NCBI RefSeq assembly: GCF_947628055.1
Contig: NZ_CANQYJ010000009.1
Coordinates: 1 to 36,828, forward strand
Length of the DNA: 36,828 nt
DNA from: an uncultured Rikenella sp.
GTDB taxonomy: Bacteria > Bacteroidota > Bacteroidia > Bacteroidales > Rikenellaceae
Direction of reading: 5' to 3'
In this document: positions 6,684 to 20,704 of the stretch, in pieces
How positions within the stretch are numbered: position 1 is the stretch's first letter
Layout of the letters: each line of letters starts with the position of its first letter
Notes under the pieces: model-generated
What the model saw: only the letters and a program-made list of their open reading frames with translations
The model's database searches: none
What the model was told of the DNA's origin: nothing
Position numbers and translations under genes: made by a program

Positions 6684-7373
6684 ATGAAATTGACCAAAAA
6701 TAGAAAAGCAGTCCTCGCCAAAGTGGAACCGGGTAAGGTGCACAAAGTCGAAGAGGCGGCCGCACTGCTGAAAGAAATTACCTTCACGAAGTTCGATGCG
6801 TCGGTGGATATCGATGTCCGGCTCGGGGTCGATCCGCGGAAAGCGAACCAGATGGTGCGCGGGGTCGTGACCTTGCCGCATGGGACGGGAAAGGTCGTGC
6901 GGGTCTTGGTACTCTGCTCGCCGGATAAGGAAGCGGAGGCGACGGCTGCGGGGGCGGACTTTGTCGGACTGGAAGAATATGTCGAAAAGATCAAAGGCGG
7001 ATGGACGGATGTCGATGTCATTATCTGTACGCCGAACGTGATGGCCAAGGTGGGGGCGCTGGGGCGGATCCTCGGGCCGCGCGGCCTGATGCCGAACCCG
7101 AAAACCGGGACTGTCACGATGGAAGTCGGAAAGGCCGTCGAAGAAGTCAAAGCCGGGAAAATCGACTTCAAGGTCGATAAGTTCGGGATCGTGCACACTT
7201 CGATCGGGAAAGTATCGTTCGATGCCAAACAGATCGAAGAAAATGCAAAAGAATTCTTGCGGACCATTCTGAAGCTCAAACCGGCGGCTGCCAAAGGGAC
7301 TTACGTCAAGAGTATTTATCTCTCGACCACGATGAGTCCGGGGCTGCAGATCGATGCCAAATCCGTAGACTAA
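6684..7373 (+). CDS. rplA: 50S ribosomal protein L1
   Basis: 229 residues. The signature around [20 protein letters not shown] (about 121-141) is intact, and the C-terminal segment [17 protein letters not shown] matches the family. L1 forms the L1 stalk that guides deacylated tRNA, and in other bacteria represses the L11 operon mRNA. A purine-rich GAGGAGGAG lies upstream of the ATG, one of the few Shine-Dalgarno-like stretches here. Confidence 0.98.
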   Translation: MKLTKNRKAVLAKVEPGKVHKVEEAAALLKEITFTKFDASVDIDVRLGVDPRKANQMVRGVVTLPHGTGKVVRVLVLCSPDKEAEATAAGADFVGLEEYVEKIKGGWTDVDVIICTPNVMAKVGALGRILGPRGLMPNPKTGTVTMEVGKAVEEVKAGKIDFKVDKFGIVHTSIGKVSFDAKQIEENAKEFLRTILKLKPAAAKGTYVKSIYLSTTMSPGLQIDAKSVD

Positions 7374-7399
7374 TCGACTAATCCATAAGACACTGAGAG

Positions 7400-7930
7400 A
7401 TGAGAAAGGAAGAAAAATCCGAAGTAATCAAGAGTTTAGCCGATCAGCTCGGAAGCTATACCCATTTCTACTTAGCCGATATTTCGGGCATGAACGCGGA
7501 ACAGACCGCAGCGCTGCGGCGCTCATGCTTTGAAAAGGACGTGCGGCTGATCGTAGTGAAGAACACTTTGCTGGGAAAAGCGCTGGAACAGACCGGCAAG
7601 GCGGATGCGGAATTAGTGAGCGTCTTGGAAGGGTCTACTTCCATCATGTTCTCCAATACCGGAAATGCACCGGCCAAACTGATCAAAGCCTTCCGGAAAG
7701 ATAAAGGGGGGGATAAACCGATACTCAAGGCGGCTTATGTCGATGAGTGCGTCTACATGGGGGAAACCTCGCTGGATACACTCGTCAATATCAAGTCTCG
7801 CGAAGAACTCATCGGGGATATTATCAACCTGCTGCAATCGCCGGCCAAGAACGTGATCTCGGCTTTGCAGGGATCTGCAGGCGGGAAGATCTCCGGGCTG
7901 GTCAAGGCACTCGAAAACCGGGCGCAGTAA
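7400..7930 (+). CDS. rplJ: 50S ribosomal protein L10
   Basis: 176 residues. The N-terminal RNA-binding part (about 1-125, including LADISGMNAEQTAALRR and VVKNTLLGKAL) and the C-terminal helix that holds L7/L12 dimers are present. It begins 26 bp after rplA. In contrast, 253 bp separate it from rplL, much wider than usual. The stop codon lies in the loop of the small hairpin GCAG-TAACT-CTGC (7924-7936) followed by six T. Confidence 0.97.
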   Translation: MRKEEKSEVIKSLADQLGSYTHFYLADISGMNAEQTAALRRSCFEKDVRLIVVKNTLLGKALEQTGKADAELVSVLEGSTSIMFSNTGNAPAKLIKAFRKDKGGDKPILKAAYVDECVYMGETSLDTLVNIKSREELIGDIINLLQSPAKNVISALQGSAGGKISGLVKALENRAQ

Positions 7931-7942
7931 CTCTGCTTTTTT
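7924..7942 (+). terminator. Weak hairpin with U-tract at the rplJ stop codon
   Basis: The 4-bp stem GCAG / CTGC enclosing the TAA stop is followed by TTTTTT (7937-7942). The stem is too short for an efficient terminator but could cause pausing or partial termination before rplL. Confidence 0.3.
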
Positions 7943-7969
7943 GGGGGAGGGCCGGTGTGAGTATATTTT
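7940..7969 (+). promoter_or_regulatory. Candidate internal promoter for rplL
   Basis: TTTG at 7940-7943, an 18-bp spacer and TATATTTT at 7962-7969 (one mismatch from TAnnTTTG). A start near 7976 would give rplL a leader of about 208 nt, which could help supply the excess of L7/L12 over L10. I see no familiar leader motif in 7976-8183. Confidence 0.4.
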
Positions 7970-8183
7970 ATGCCGCCACCCCGAAAAAGATTACTTCAAA
8001 CAACAAACCCGTTTGTGACCCGAAGAAGAGGGGCGCGACTCCGAGTAGCCCGTTTGAGGCCGTGACAGACTTCCACCTCCTTTCACACGGAGAAAGTCGG
8101 CCGGGCGGACGAAAGGCAGCGGTAAAATCCCTCGGAAGGAAACAAACAAGCAATTTTAATAACTTTTTTAAACAATAACCGAG

Positions 8184-8561
8184 ATGGCAGACATCAAAGC
8201 ACTGGCGGAATCGCTGGTAAACTTGACCGTAAAAGAAGTAAACGAACTCGCTACGATCCTCAAGGACGAATATGGCATCGAACCGGCAGCTGCGGCTGTG
8301 GCTGTAGCGGCTCCGGCAGCGGGCGGCGAAGCTGGTGGTGCGGCTGAAAAGAGCTCGTTCGACGTGATCCTCAAATCGGGCGGACAGGCTAAACTTCAGG
8401 TCGTTAAAATCGTGAAGGAACTCACCGGCCTCGGCTTGAAAGAAGCCAAAGACTTGGTAGACGGCGCTCCGAAAGCGGTCAAAGAAGGCGTCTCGAAAGA
8501 AGAAGCCGAAGCGCTGAAAGCTCAGCTCGAAGAAGCTGGTGCTGAAGTGGAACTGAAGTAA
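8184..8561 (+). CDS. rplL: 50S ribosomal protein L7/L12
   Basis: 125 residues, acidic. An N-terminal dimerisation domain (about 1-35) is followed by an Ala/Gly-rich hinge ([16 protein letters not shown]) and the C-terminal factor-binding domain with [16 protein letters not shown]-like [20 protein letters not shown] and the final [10 protein letters not shown]. It forms the multi-copy ribosomal stalk that recruits translation GTPases. It has a long upstream leader and is followed by a strong terminator-like hairpin. Confidence 0.98.
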   Translation: MADIKALAESLVNLTVKEVNELATILKDEYGIEPAAAAVAVAAPAAGGEAGGAAEKSSFDVILKSGGQAKLQVVKIVKELTGLGLKEAKDLVDGAPKAVKEGVSKEEAEALKAQLEEAGAEVELK

Positions 8562-8643
8562 GGCCTTCTTCCGATCTTTTCAGGGCTTAGCTTATCGGTT
8601 CTTGGCTAATGTGCTGAGAATGAACGCCCTGAGAACGAAAAAC

Positions 8644-8681
8644 GGTGTAAAGCTCACACTCTGTGGGCTTTGCACCTTTTT
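8644..8681 (+). terminator. Strong intrinsic terminator/attenuator between rplL and rpoB
   Basis: GGTG-T-AAAGC-T-CACA pairs with TGTG-G-GCTTT-G-CACC (15 pairs, two of them T-G), with the 3-nt loop CTC, then TTTTT at 8677-8681. A partial terminator between rplL and rpoB is known in E. coli and lowers RNA polymerase synthesis relative to ribosomal proteins. Here the same position suggests the same use; the efficiency is unknown. Confidence 0.7.
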
Positions 8682-9179
8682 CTGGTTTTATTCCTTTTGT
8701 TTGTTCTTTGAGAAACCGTACGGAACCGTCCCTTTCTTGAAAGAAAGGGACCCAAAGAACTTTCGGGAATGCTATCGCATTCCATGGGCTGCCGTAGTCA
8801 AGAGCCTTGGGGACTTTCGTATTTGGGGTAGTGCTTTTTTAGGGGCGCTTAATGTGCCTAAAACAAAGGCGCCCCTAAAAAGCCTACCCCAAGTCACAAG
8901 CTCGAAGCCATTGGCTGAGAACGGTCATGCGATACGCAGTATCGCCCAAAAGTTTTTGGTGCCGCTTTTTACAAAAAGCGGCAGTCCTGTACCGTATTCA
9001 AAGAAAAACACAGGTACCTCGAAAAAGGAAGCAGAGCAGAGGTGTATGGCCGCAAAGCTAAAGGCAGTCCGTACATGAAACACTCCGGCCTCCTATCCGA
9101 AACAGCCTGTATAAACAATCGTTCCGGAATCCCATTTAGCGCTGTTCAGAAATAATTTACTCATTCCGTAAAAACGAAC
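8682..9179 (+). repeat. Dispersed palindromic element, copy R3, in the rplL-rpoB gap
   Basis: The element spans roughly 8690-9018. Arm A has the outer hairpin GTCCCTTTCTT-ga-AAGAAAGGGAC (8728-8751) and inner hairpin GGAATGC-tatc-GCATTCC. The core is the long inverted repeat around GCTTTTTTAGGGGCGC and GGCGCCCCTAAAAAGC, with outer extensions TTGGGGTA / TACCCCAA (8823-8892). Arm B has the inner hairpin GCGATA-cgcag-TATCGC and outer hairpin TGCCGCTTTTT / AAAAAGCGGCA (8960-8983). A 158-codon ORF at 8602-9078 runs through it but follows the palindromes and is not credible. Bases 9019-9179 hold no feature I can name apart from the rpoB start region. Confidence 0.8.
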
Positions 9180-12100
9180 ATGCCAGCCAACACAACCAAC
9201 ACGGCCGCTGCTGTTTCGACCGCAGGGCGGAAACCGCAACGCGTCAGCTTCGCCTCGTCCAATCTTAGGATGGACTATCCCGACTTTTTGGAGGTGCAGC
9301 TCAAATCATTCAAAGACTTCTTCCAACTCGAGACCACAGCCGAAAACCGGCTCGACGAAGGACTCTATAAAGTATTTATGGAGAACTTCCCGATCACCGA
9401 CACCCGGAATAACTTCGTACTCGAATTCATCGACTACTATATCGACCCGCCGAGATACTCCATCGACGAATGCTTGGAGCGGGGACTGACCTACAGCGTG
9501 CCGCTGAAAGCAAAACTTAAGCTCTACTGTACCGACCCGGAACACGAAGACTTCGATCCCGTGATCCAGGATGTTTACTTCGGCGCCGTGCCGTATATGA
9601 CCCCAAGAGGGACATTCGTGATTAACGGGGCGGAACGGGTGATTGTTTCGCAGCTGCACCGGTCGCCCGGGGTATTCTTCGGGCAGAGCATGCACTCCAA
9701 TGGGACCAAGCTCTACAGCGCGCGGATCATTCCTTTCAAAGGCTCTTGGATCGAATTTGCGACGGACATCAATAATGTCATGTACGCTTATATCGACCGG
9801 AAAAAGAAATTGCCGGTGACGACTTTGCTGCGCGCCATCGGGTTCGAGAGCGACCGGCAGATCCTCGAGATTTTCGACCTGGCGGATGAGATCAAAGTCA
9901 ATAAAGCCAACCTCAAAAAGGCAGTAGGGCGGAAACTCGCGGCGCGGGTGTTGAAATCGTGGACGGAAGACTTCGTCGATGAGGACACGGGCGAAGTCGT
10001 GTCCATCGAACGGAACGAAATCATTATCGACCGCGAGACGGTCTTGGGGGAAGAACATATCGACGACATCCTCGAATCGGGCGAGAAATCGCTGCTTTTG
10101 CATAAGGAACAGGCATCGGCAAGTGATTACTCCATCGTGTACAACACCTTGCAGAAAGACCCGTGCAATTCGGAAAAGGAAGCCGTGGTTTATATCTATC
10201 GGCAGCTGCGCAACTCCGAACCGCCGGACGAAGCGACGGCAAGGGACGTGATCGACAAGCTGTTTTTCTCGGACAAACGGTACGACCTCGGCGATGTGGG
10301 GCGGTTCCGGATCAACAAGAAACTGGGGCTGGACATTCCGAGCGAAGTCAAAGTTTTGACGCGCGAAGATATGATCGCCATTATCAAGTACCTCATACAG
10401 CTCATCAACTCGAAGACCGATGTGGACGATATCGACCACCTGTCCAATCGGCGGGTGCGGACTGTGGGGGAACAGCTGGCCAATCAGTTCAGCGTCGGGT
10501 TTGCGCGGATGGCGAGAACCATTCGCGAACGGATGAACGTGCGGGACAACGAAGTGTTCACCCCGGTGGATTTGATTAACGCCAAGACCTTGTCCTCTGT
10601 GATCAACTCGTTCTTCGGAACCAATCAATTGTCGCAGTTTATGGACCAGACCAATCCGCTGGCGGAACTGACCCATAAGCGGCGGTTGTCGGCCTTGGGG
10701 CCGGGCGGGTTGTCACGGGAACGGGCCGGGTTTGAAGTGCGGGACGTGCACTATACGCATTACGGGCGGCTGTGCCCGATCGAAACCCCGGAAGGGCCGA
10801 ACATCGGGTTGATCTCGTCCTTGTGCGTGTTCGCCAAGATCAGCGACATGGGCTTTATCGAAACCCCGTACCGCAGTGTGTCGGAGGGGAAGGTGGACAC
10901 CGACAACTCGCACATCCGGTTCTATAGCGCGGAAGAAGAGGAAGGCCTCGTGATTGCGCAGGCGGAAGCGACCGTGGCGGGAGACGGAACCTTGACCGAC
11001 GAACAGATCAAGGCCAGATTGGATGGAGACTTCCCTGTCGTGACACCGGCTCAGGTACAGTTGATGGACGTGGCGCCGAATCAGATCGCCTCGATTGCGG
11101 CCTCCTTGATTCCGTTCCTCGAGCATGACGACGCGAACCGGGCATTGATGGGATCGAACATGATGCGGCAGGCCGTGCCGCTGCTGCGGTCTGAAGCGCC
11201 GATCGTCGGCACCGGCCTCGAGGGGGCAGTGGTGGGGGACAGCCGGACGCAGGTCGTGGCAGAGCGCGACGGCGAAGTCGTACACTCGGACTCTACGGAA
11301 ATATATATCAAATACGACCGGACGGAAGACGAAAAATTCGTCTCGTTCGATCCGGAAGTGACGGTGTACAAACTGCCGAAATACCGGAAGACCAACCAAA
11401 GCACCTCCATTACCTTGAAACCGATGGTGCGCCAGGGAGATCGGGTGACCGCCGGACAGATCCTGACGCAGGGGTATGCGACGGAGAACGGGGAACTCGC
11501 TTTGGGGCGGAACCTCAAGGTGGCATTCATGCCGTGGCAGGGGTACAACTTTGAAGACGCGATCGTGATCTCCGAGCGGATGATCCGCGAAGATATTTTC
11601 ACCTCCGTGCATGTCGATGAATACATTATGGAGGTGCGCGACACCAAACGGGGGGTCGAAGAACTCACGAGCGACATTCCGAATGTGAGCGAGGATGCCA
11701 CCCGCGATCTGGACGAAAACGGGGTGATTCGGGTCGGTGCCAATGTGAAGCCGGGGGATATTCTGATCGGGAAGATCACGCCGAAAGGCGAGAGCGATCC
11801 GAGCCCGGAAGAAAAACTCCTGCGGGCCATCTTCGGCGACAAGGCAGGCGATGTGAAAGACGCTTCGCTCAAAGCGCAGCCGTCGCTCTACGGGGTGGTT
11901 ATCGACAAGAAGCTCTTTACGCGCGCAGGCAAGGAGAGCGGGAAGAAAGGCAAACAGAGCGAAAAGGCGCAGATCGAACGCGCCGAAGCCGACTTCAACA
12001 AGGAGGTGGCTGCGTTGCGGGATATTCTGGTCTCCAAATTGTGGACACTGGTCAATGGGAAGACCTCGACCGGGGTGCAGGACTACTTCGGCATGGAAGT

Positions 12101-13034
12101 GATCGAAAAAGGAACCAAGTTCACGCAAAAGACTTTGCAGGAACTCGACTACCTGAACATCAATCCGACCAAGTGGACATCCGACAAGGAGAAGAACGAG
12201 CTGATCAAGGCACTGATCAACAACTTCATTATCAAGTACAAGGAGCTGGATGCGCATCTGAAGCGGGAAAAATACAATATTACCAACGGGGACGAACTCC
12301 CGTCGGGGATTATTCAGCTGGCCAAGGTCTATATCGCCAAGAAACGGAAACTGCGTGTGGGCGACAAGATGGCCGGCCGGCACGGAAACAAGGGGATCGT
12401 GGCGAAAATCGTGCGCGACGAAGACATGCCGTTCTTGGCGGACGGGACGATTGTGGATATTGTGCTCAATCCGTTGGGTGTGCCGAGCCGTATGAACTTG
12501 GGGCAGATCTACGAAACTGTTCTGGGATGGGCAGGGCGCGAGCTGGGGATCAAGTTCGCCACGCCGATTTTCGACGGGGCGACGCTGGACGAGATCAACG
12601 AATATGCCGAAAAGGCGGGAGTTCCGCGCTCGGGCCGGACTTACCTCTACGACGGGGGCACGGGCGAAATGTTCCACCAGCCGGCGACCGTCGGGGTCAT
12701 CTATATGCTGAAACTGGGGCATATGGTCGATGACAAGATGCACGCCCGCTCGATCGGGCCGTACTCGCTGATTACCCAGCAGCCGTTAGGCGGTAAGGCG
12801 CAGTTCGGGGGCCAGCGCTTCGGGGAAATGGAGGTCTGGGCGCTCGAGGCGTTCGGGGCGGCCAATATCCTGCAGGAAATCCTGACTATCAAGTCGGACG
12901 ATGTCGTCGGACGGGCTAAGGCGTACGAGGCGATCGTCAAGGGCGATAATATGCCGCAGCCGGGTATTCCGGAGGCTATGAATGTGCTCCTCCACGAACT
13001 CGGCGGGCTGGGGCTTAATGTCAAACTCGAATAA
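9180..13034 (+). CDS. rpoB: DNA-directed RNA polymerase subunit beta
   Basis: 1284 residues, normal for the phylum. Landmarks in order: [15 protein letters not shown] near the N terminus, [22 protein letters not shown] (about 141-162), the rifampicin pocket (F478 to G507), [25 protein letters not shown], the [20 protein letters not shown] motif and the C-terminal [18 protein letters not shown]. At positions equivalent to E. coli D516, H526 and S531 the residues are D489, H499 and S504, the usual rifampicin-sensitive state. The gene is flanked on both sides by copies of the dispersed element, so its mRNA probably carries structured leader and trailer. Confidence 0.99.
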   Translation: MPANTTNTAAAVSTAGRKPQRVSFASSNLRMDYPDFLEVQLKSFKDFFQLETTAENRLDEGLYKVFMENFPITDTRNNFVLEFIDYYIDPPRYSIDECLERGLTYSVPLKAKLKLYCTDPEHEDFDPVIQDVYFGAVPYMTPRGTFVINGAERVIVSQLHRSPGVFFGQSMHSNGTKLYSARIIPFKGSWIEFATDINNVMYAYIDRKKKLPVTTLLRAIGFESDRQILEIFDLADEIKVNKANLKKAVGRKLAARVLKSWTEDFVDEDTGEVVSIERNEIIIDRETVLGEEHIDDILESGEKSLLLHKEQASASDYSIVYNTLQKDPCNSEKEAVVYIYRQLRNSEPPDEATARDVIDKLFFSDKRYDLGDVGRFRINKKLGLDIPSEVKVLTREDMIAIIKYLIQLINSKTDVDDIDHLSNRRVRTVGEQLANQFSVGFARMARTIRERMNVRDNEVFTPVDLINAKTLSSVINSFFGTNQLSQFMDQTNPLAELTHKRRLSALGPGGLSRERAGFEVRDVHYTHYGRLCPIETPEGPNIGLISSLCVFAKISDMGFIETPYRSVSEGKVDTDNSHIRFYSAEEEEGLVIAQAEATVAGDGTLTDEQIKARLDGDFPVVTPAQVQLMDVAPNQIASIAASLIPFLEHDDANRALMGSNMMRQAVPLLRSEAPIVGTGLEGAVVGDSRTQVVAERDGEVVHSDSTEIYIKYDRTEDEKFVSFDPEVTVYKLPKYRKTNQSTSITLKPMVRQGDRVTAGQILTQGYATENGELALGRNLKVAFMPWQGYNFEDAIVISERMIREDIFTSVHVDEYIMEVRDTKRGVEELTSDIPNVSEDATRDLDENGVIRVGANVKPGDILIGKITPKGESDPSPEEKLLRAIFGDKAGDVKDASLKAQPSLYGVVIDKKLFTRAGKESGKKGKQSEKAQIERAEADFNKEVAALRDILVSKLWTLVNGKTSTGVQDYFGMEVIEKGTKFTQKTLQELDYLNINPTKWTSDKEKNELIKALINNFIIKYKELDAHLKREKYNITNGDELPSGIIQLAKVYIAKKRKLRVGDKMAGRHGNKGIVAKIVRDEDMPFLADGTIVDIVLNPLGVPSRMNLGQIYETVLGWAGRELGIKFATPIFDGATLDEINEYAEKAGVPRSGRTYLYDGGTGEMFHQPATVGVIYMLKLGHMVDDKMHARSIGPYSLITQQPLGGKAQFGGQRFGEMEVWALEAFGAANILQEILTIKSDDVVGRAKAYEAIVKGDNMPQPGIPEAMNVLLHELGGLGLNVKLE

Positions 13035-13042
13035 TCTTTCCT

Positions 13043-13372
13043 TCATTCGTTTGTTCTTTCTTTGTTGGTTCGAGAGAACTGCCGCTTTTTGGAAAAAGCG
13101 GCACCAAAAACTTTTGAGATAGCTACGCTACGCCTTAGGCTCCGCAATCGAATCTCTGGCATTTAGCGTTGGATAGGGCTTTCTCGGCGAGGCGCGTGCC
13201 GCTTAACTCCGGTTCGATTGTCAGGCGGCACCGCCTGCGCCGGAAAGTCCCTATCCAAAACAACAGTCAAAGAGAAATGACTACGGCAGGCCCATGCGAA
13301 ACGTAAGTTTCGCCCAAAGTTTTTTTGGTTCTTTTTGTTCACAAAAAGAACAGTACCCTCAAACCATTAAAA
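13043..13372 (+). repeat. Dispersed palindromic element, copy R4, in the rpoB-rpoC gap
   Basis: Arm A: outer hairpin TGCCGCTTTTT-gg-AAAAAGCGGCA (13080-13103) and inner ATAGC-tac-GCTA, followed by gccttaggctccgca. Core: imperfect inverted repeat with TTGGATAGGG and CCCTATCCAA. Arm B: inner hairpin GCGAAAC-gtaa-GTTTCGC and outer hairpin GTTCTTTTTG-ttca-CAAAAAGAAC (13328-13351). It fills nearly all of the 393-bp gap. Bases 13373-13427 are A-rich leader without a clear promoter. Confidence 0.8.
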
Positions 13373-13427
13373 GACAGGAATAAAAAAGAAAGAAGAAAAG
13401 GATTAATTTGAAATTAAGAGAAAGAAA

Positions 13428-17672
<4,245 letters not shown>

Positions 17673-17690
17673 GGTGATTGCTTGAGGTCA

Positions 17691-17780
17691 AAAGTCTGTC
17701 TGTTATGTGCGCGAGGCGGACTTGCTGGGCATCAACGGCGAGTCGATCGGCAAAGTCTGTCTGTTATGTACGCGAGGTGG
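17691..17780 (+). repeat. 29-bp direct repeat, second copy forming the terminator's 5' arm
   Basis: Copies at 17691-17719 and 17752-17780 start AAAGTCTGTCTGTTATGT and differ at two bases. Both end in a CGCGAGG(C/T)GG segment able to pair with the same CCGCCTCGCG arm of the terminator at 17794-17803; the first copy would pair without the wobble that the second has. Confidence 0.75.
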
Positions 17781-17810
17781 TTCTTTCCGGAACCGCCTCG
17801 CGTGTTTTTT
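17770..17810 (+). terminator. Intrinsic terminator of the rpoBC operon
   Basis: A 14-bp stem ACGCGAGGTGGTTC / GAACCGCCTCGCGT (one wobble), loop TTTCCG, then G and TTTTTT. It lies about 100 bp after the rpoC stop. Confidence 0.85.
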
Positions 17811-18040
17811 GCGCCTTCGCCTTTATACTGCATTGTCCCGGCATTTTTTATCCGCGATTATCAAAAAACATTGCTAATCTACTACCGGCCTCGAAACGAG
17901 ACGGTTCTGTAGCTTCATGGCATTTTGCCGGGAGGCTGCCCAATGCCGGTACAAAGGCTCATTTTGTCGAATTTCCGGGAAAACAACGCTTCCAGTGACA
18001 ACCCGTTCAAAATGGGAAAAATCGAATGCTTTGCAGGCTG
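17811..18040. other. Non-coding stretch between the rpoC terminator and the permease promoter region
   Basis: No supported gene; short ORFs here lack recognisable features. No strong hairpin or promoter match was found in it. Confidence 0.5.
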
Positions 18041-18084
18041 TTATCCCTTATAGGATAACGATATTGGACATATTTATATTTTTG
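18041..18084 (+). promoter_or_regulatory. Candidate operator and -7 element of the FtsX-like permease gene
   Basis: A perfect inverted repeat TTATCC-CTTATA-GGATAA (18041-18058) lies just upstream of TATTTTTG (18077-18084), which fits TAnnTTTG. There is no TTG at the ideal -33 distance, so an activator or another promoter is possible. The predicted leader to the ATG at 18172 is about 80 nt. Confidence 0.4.
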
Positions 18085-18171
18085 TAAGTCGGAATATTGT
18101 TAATTCTCAATGTTTTAATTATTTTTAGAAAATTATCATTACACTGATTCCCACCCTACTCTAAACTAAAC

Positions 18172-20526
18172 ATGCGCATCAAGACCTTATTCCCCAGGCA
18201 TAAATTGTACGTCCGGCTCAATATCTTGGGGTTCGCATTCGCATTAGCCACCGTCATATTCATCGGCCAATATGCCGTGCGGGAACTGACGATGAACATG
18301 TTCCACAAAGATGCGGAGCGGATTTACAAAATCAGCGGCTGGGGGTGTCCGTATGCTTTGGCGCCGACCATTGCGGCAGGGGTGCCGGAGATCGAAGCCA
18401 TCTCCAATGTCGCCGGCAGACCTTATCTGACTTCGATCAGACGGCCGGATCAACCGGAACAGGAAGTATATACCCAGGAAGGATTGCTGGAAGTCGACCC
18501 CGGCTTTTTCGACGTCTTTTCTTTCCAGATCATCCGGGGAGATCGCCGGAACCCTTTCCCTGACGCCAATTCGGTCGTGCTGACCGAAACTACGGCCAAG
18601 GTGCTGTTCGGCGATCAGGATCCCATCGGACAGGCTGTGACCATTAGCGACTATCGTCAGGGTGTCGTTACGGCGGTTACGGCCGATGTGCCTTTAAACT
18701 CGTCGATCCGCTTTTCCATGATACTCCCGCTCAATCCCCGGGAAGTACTGTACGACGGGATGACATTGGGCCAAGACTGGCACCGGTGGCAATATGAAAT
18801 CTTCGCCAAAGTCCGGGACGGGCAGGATATAGCGGCATTGAATGCCAAGATACAGGAAGTCGTCCGCAAAAACGGCAACCTGCAATACGAAGTGGAACGG
18901 GTGGTGTGCTACCCGCTTTCGGATGTCTATTTCAACTACGCAGACCTGTTCACCGCTTTCAAAGGGGGGAATCACAAACAAGTCATGTCCATGATCTGGG
19001 TCGGGATCATCATCCTGCTGCTGGCGATCGTCAACTTCTTCAATTTGTCTACGGCACAGGGGATGATGCGCGCCAAAGAGATCGGACTGCGGAAAGTGAA
19101 CGGCGCCACGCGCAGGATGTTGATCGTCCGATTCCTCGGCGAATCCATCCTAATGACTTTTTGCGCGATGCTGTTGGCGCTGATTATTGTCAATCTGCTG
19201 ATGCCGTATTTCAGCGGATTGGCCGGGATTCGCTATCCGTTCATCTGGATGAACAACCTCTGGCAATGGGGGTTATTAATCGGCGGGACATTAGTCGTCG
19301 GGATTATTGCCGGCAGCTATCCGGCCTTTTACCTCAGTTCGCTCGACCCCATCCATGCGCTTTATACCGGTCGCATGCGGAACGGGCGCGGAGTAATGCT
19401 GTTCCGCCAGATACTCATCGTCGTTCAACTGATCGCCTCGATCGGAGTGATTGCCTGCACGCTGGTCATTTCGGCACAACTCAACCACCTGAGAACCAAA
19501 GATCTCGGGTTCGACAAAGAGCAGATCGTCTGCATCGGGATGGATGAAATCATATACCAGCACCGGCAGGCTTTCTTCTCGGAACTCCGACAACTGCCTT
19601 TCGTGCAAAATATCAGTATTACCCAAGGGGTGGTGGGGAATATCGATATAGGCGGGAAGTTGCAGGGCCGCTATCAGGAAGAGAAAAAGGAAATCTGGAG
19701 CAAATTCCTGTATGTCGATACCGCTTTCTTTTCGACTTTCGGCGTCGAGATGATACATGGGGATACCCGGTTCCGGGAAGACAGAACGAACGTGATCCTC
19801 AATGAATCCGCGATGACGTCATTGCAGGCGGAAGACTATGAGCAGCTCTATATTCAGCAGGAAACGGGCGACGATCCGAATATTCCGCTGTTGAAGATCG
19901 CCGGCGTCTGCCGCAACTTCAACTTCAAACCTTTGCGGCAGGGGGTCGAACCGCTGACTATTTTCGTTGTCCCGATTCCGGCCGGGCTGATCAATGTCAG
20001 GGTCGAAATGTCTTCCGTGGAAGATATTCAACGGGTATTCGGCGAGATCGAAGCGGTTTATAACCAGTTCAACCCTTCGGAACCGCTTCAGATTGATATG
20101 TTGGATACGTATCTGTCCCGACTCTATCACTCGGAGCAGCGTTTCAAAACCATCTTCACTATTTTTTCCGTTCTGGCGGTGGGGATCTCGTGCTTCGGCA
20201 TATTCGGCCTGATCGTCTTCTCGAATGCCCGGAGAAAAAAGGAGATCGGCGTGCGGAAGGTCCAGGGGGCTACCTCGGGGCAGATTGTGGCTCTGCTCAT
20301 AGGCAATTACTTGATCTATGTAGGGATCGCATTCCTGGTGGCGACACCGATTGCTTATTATGTCATGTCGCAATGGCTCCGGAGCTATCCGTATAAGATT
20401 ACCCTGCACCCGGGATTTTTTATCGGCGGCGGCATCATTATTCTGATCGTGGTTCTCCTGACCGTAGGGCTCCAGAGTTGGCGGGCGGCAACGGTCAATC
20501 CGGTCCGGTCGCTGCGTTCGGAATAG
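18172..20526 (+). CDS. FtsX-like ABC transporter permease (MacB-type periplasmic domains)
   Basis: 784 residues in the duplicated layout common in Bacteroidetes. TM1 (about 15-35) is followed by a MacB_PCD-like periplasmic domain (VDPGFFDVFSFQIIRGD, VVLTETTAKVLFGDQDPIGQ), then FtsX domain 1 with three helices (about 275-385, including AKEIGLRKVNGATRRMLIVRFLGES), a further helix near 410-432, a second periplasmic domain and FtsX domain 2 (RRKKEIGVRKVQGATSGQIVALL, last three helices about 660-770). Members act with a separate ATPase as mechanotransmission or export permeases. No ATPase gene is adjacent, so the partner and substrate are unknown. Confidence 0.9.
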   Translation: MRIKTLFPRHKLYVRLNILGFAFALATVIFIGQYAVRELTMNMFHKDAERIYKISGWGCPYALAPTIAAGVPEIEAISNVAGRPYLTSIRRPDQPEQEVYTQEGLLEVDPGFFDVFSFQIIRGDRRNPFPDANSVVLTETTAKVLFGDQDPIGQAVTISDYRQGVVTAVTADVPLNSSIRFSMILPLNPREVLYDGMTLGQDWHRWQYEIFAKVRDGQDIAALNAKIQEVVRKNGNLQYEVERVVCYPLSDVYFNYADLFTAFKGGNHKQVMSMIWVGIIILLLAIVNFFNLSTAQGMMRAKEIGLRKVNGATRRMLIVRFLGESILMTFCAMLLALIIVNLLMPYFSGLAGIRYPFIWMNNLWQWGLLIGGTLVVGIIAGSYPAFYLSSLDPIHALYTGRMRNGRGVMLFRQILIVVQLIASIGVIACTLVISAQLNHLRTKDLGFDKEQIVCIGMDEIIYQHRQAFFSELRQLPFVQNISITQGVVGNIDIGGKLQGRYQEEKKEIWSKFLYVDTAFFSTFGVEMIHGDTRFREDRTNVILNESAMTSLQAEDYEQLYIQQETGDDPNIPLLKIAGVCRNFNFKPLRQGVEPLTIFVVPIPAGLINVRVEMSSVEDIQRVFGEIEAVYNQFNPSEPLQIDMLDTYLSRLYHSEQRFKTIFTIFSVLAVGISCFGIFGLIVFSNARRKKEIGVRKVQGATSGQIVALLIGNYLIYVGIAFLVATPIAYYVMSQWLRSYPYKITLHPGFFIGGGIIILIVVLLTVGLQSWRAATVNPVRSLRSE

Positions 20527-20637
20527 GATTTGGGGCGGAGGAGCGTTTGTTCCATTCCCGTGAATCGGGAAAGCTCCCGCCGAATTTATACAACGAGGCG
20601 GGCCGGAACAGCCTGGTTAAATACCGACGGGAAACTG

Positions 20638-20668
20638 TTGACAAATCGGTTCGGTTGGCTTACATTTG
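20638..20668 (+). promoter_or_regulatory. Promoter of the M48 peptidase gene
   Basis: TTG at 20638-20640, a 20-bp spacer and TACATTTG at 20661-20668 match the Bacteroidetes form. The in-frame ATG at 20666 falls inside the -7 element, so translation must start at 20705. Confidence 0.65.
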
Positions 20669-20704
20669 CAGCGAAAAAATCAAAAATTATCAAATCGATT
20701 TCAC

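Noticed and set aside
8602-9078. A 158-codon ORF on the plus strand between rplL and rpoB
   Set aside because: It runs through terminator and element R3 palindromes, and its codons follow the inverted repeats; no domain or signal is seen.
10713-12743. Very long antisense ORFs opposite rpoB (and 13932-16694 opposite rpoC)
   Set aside because: They are complementary-frame shadows of GC-rich, strongly biased coding sequence; no domains, promoters or start contexts support them.
17678-17998. Small ORFs after rpoC
   Set aside because: They span the direct repeat and the terminator hairpin and show no protein features.
20666-20704. An upstream in-frame ATG for the M48 peptidase
   Set aside because: It lies inside the predicted -7 promoter element, and the signal peptide begins at 20705.
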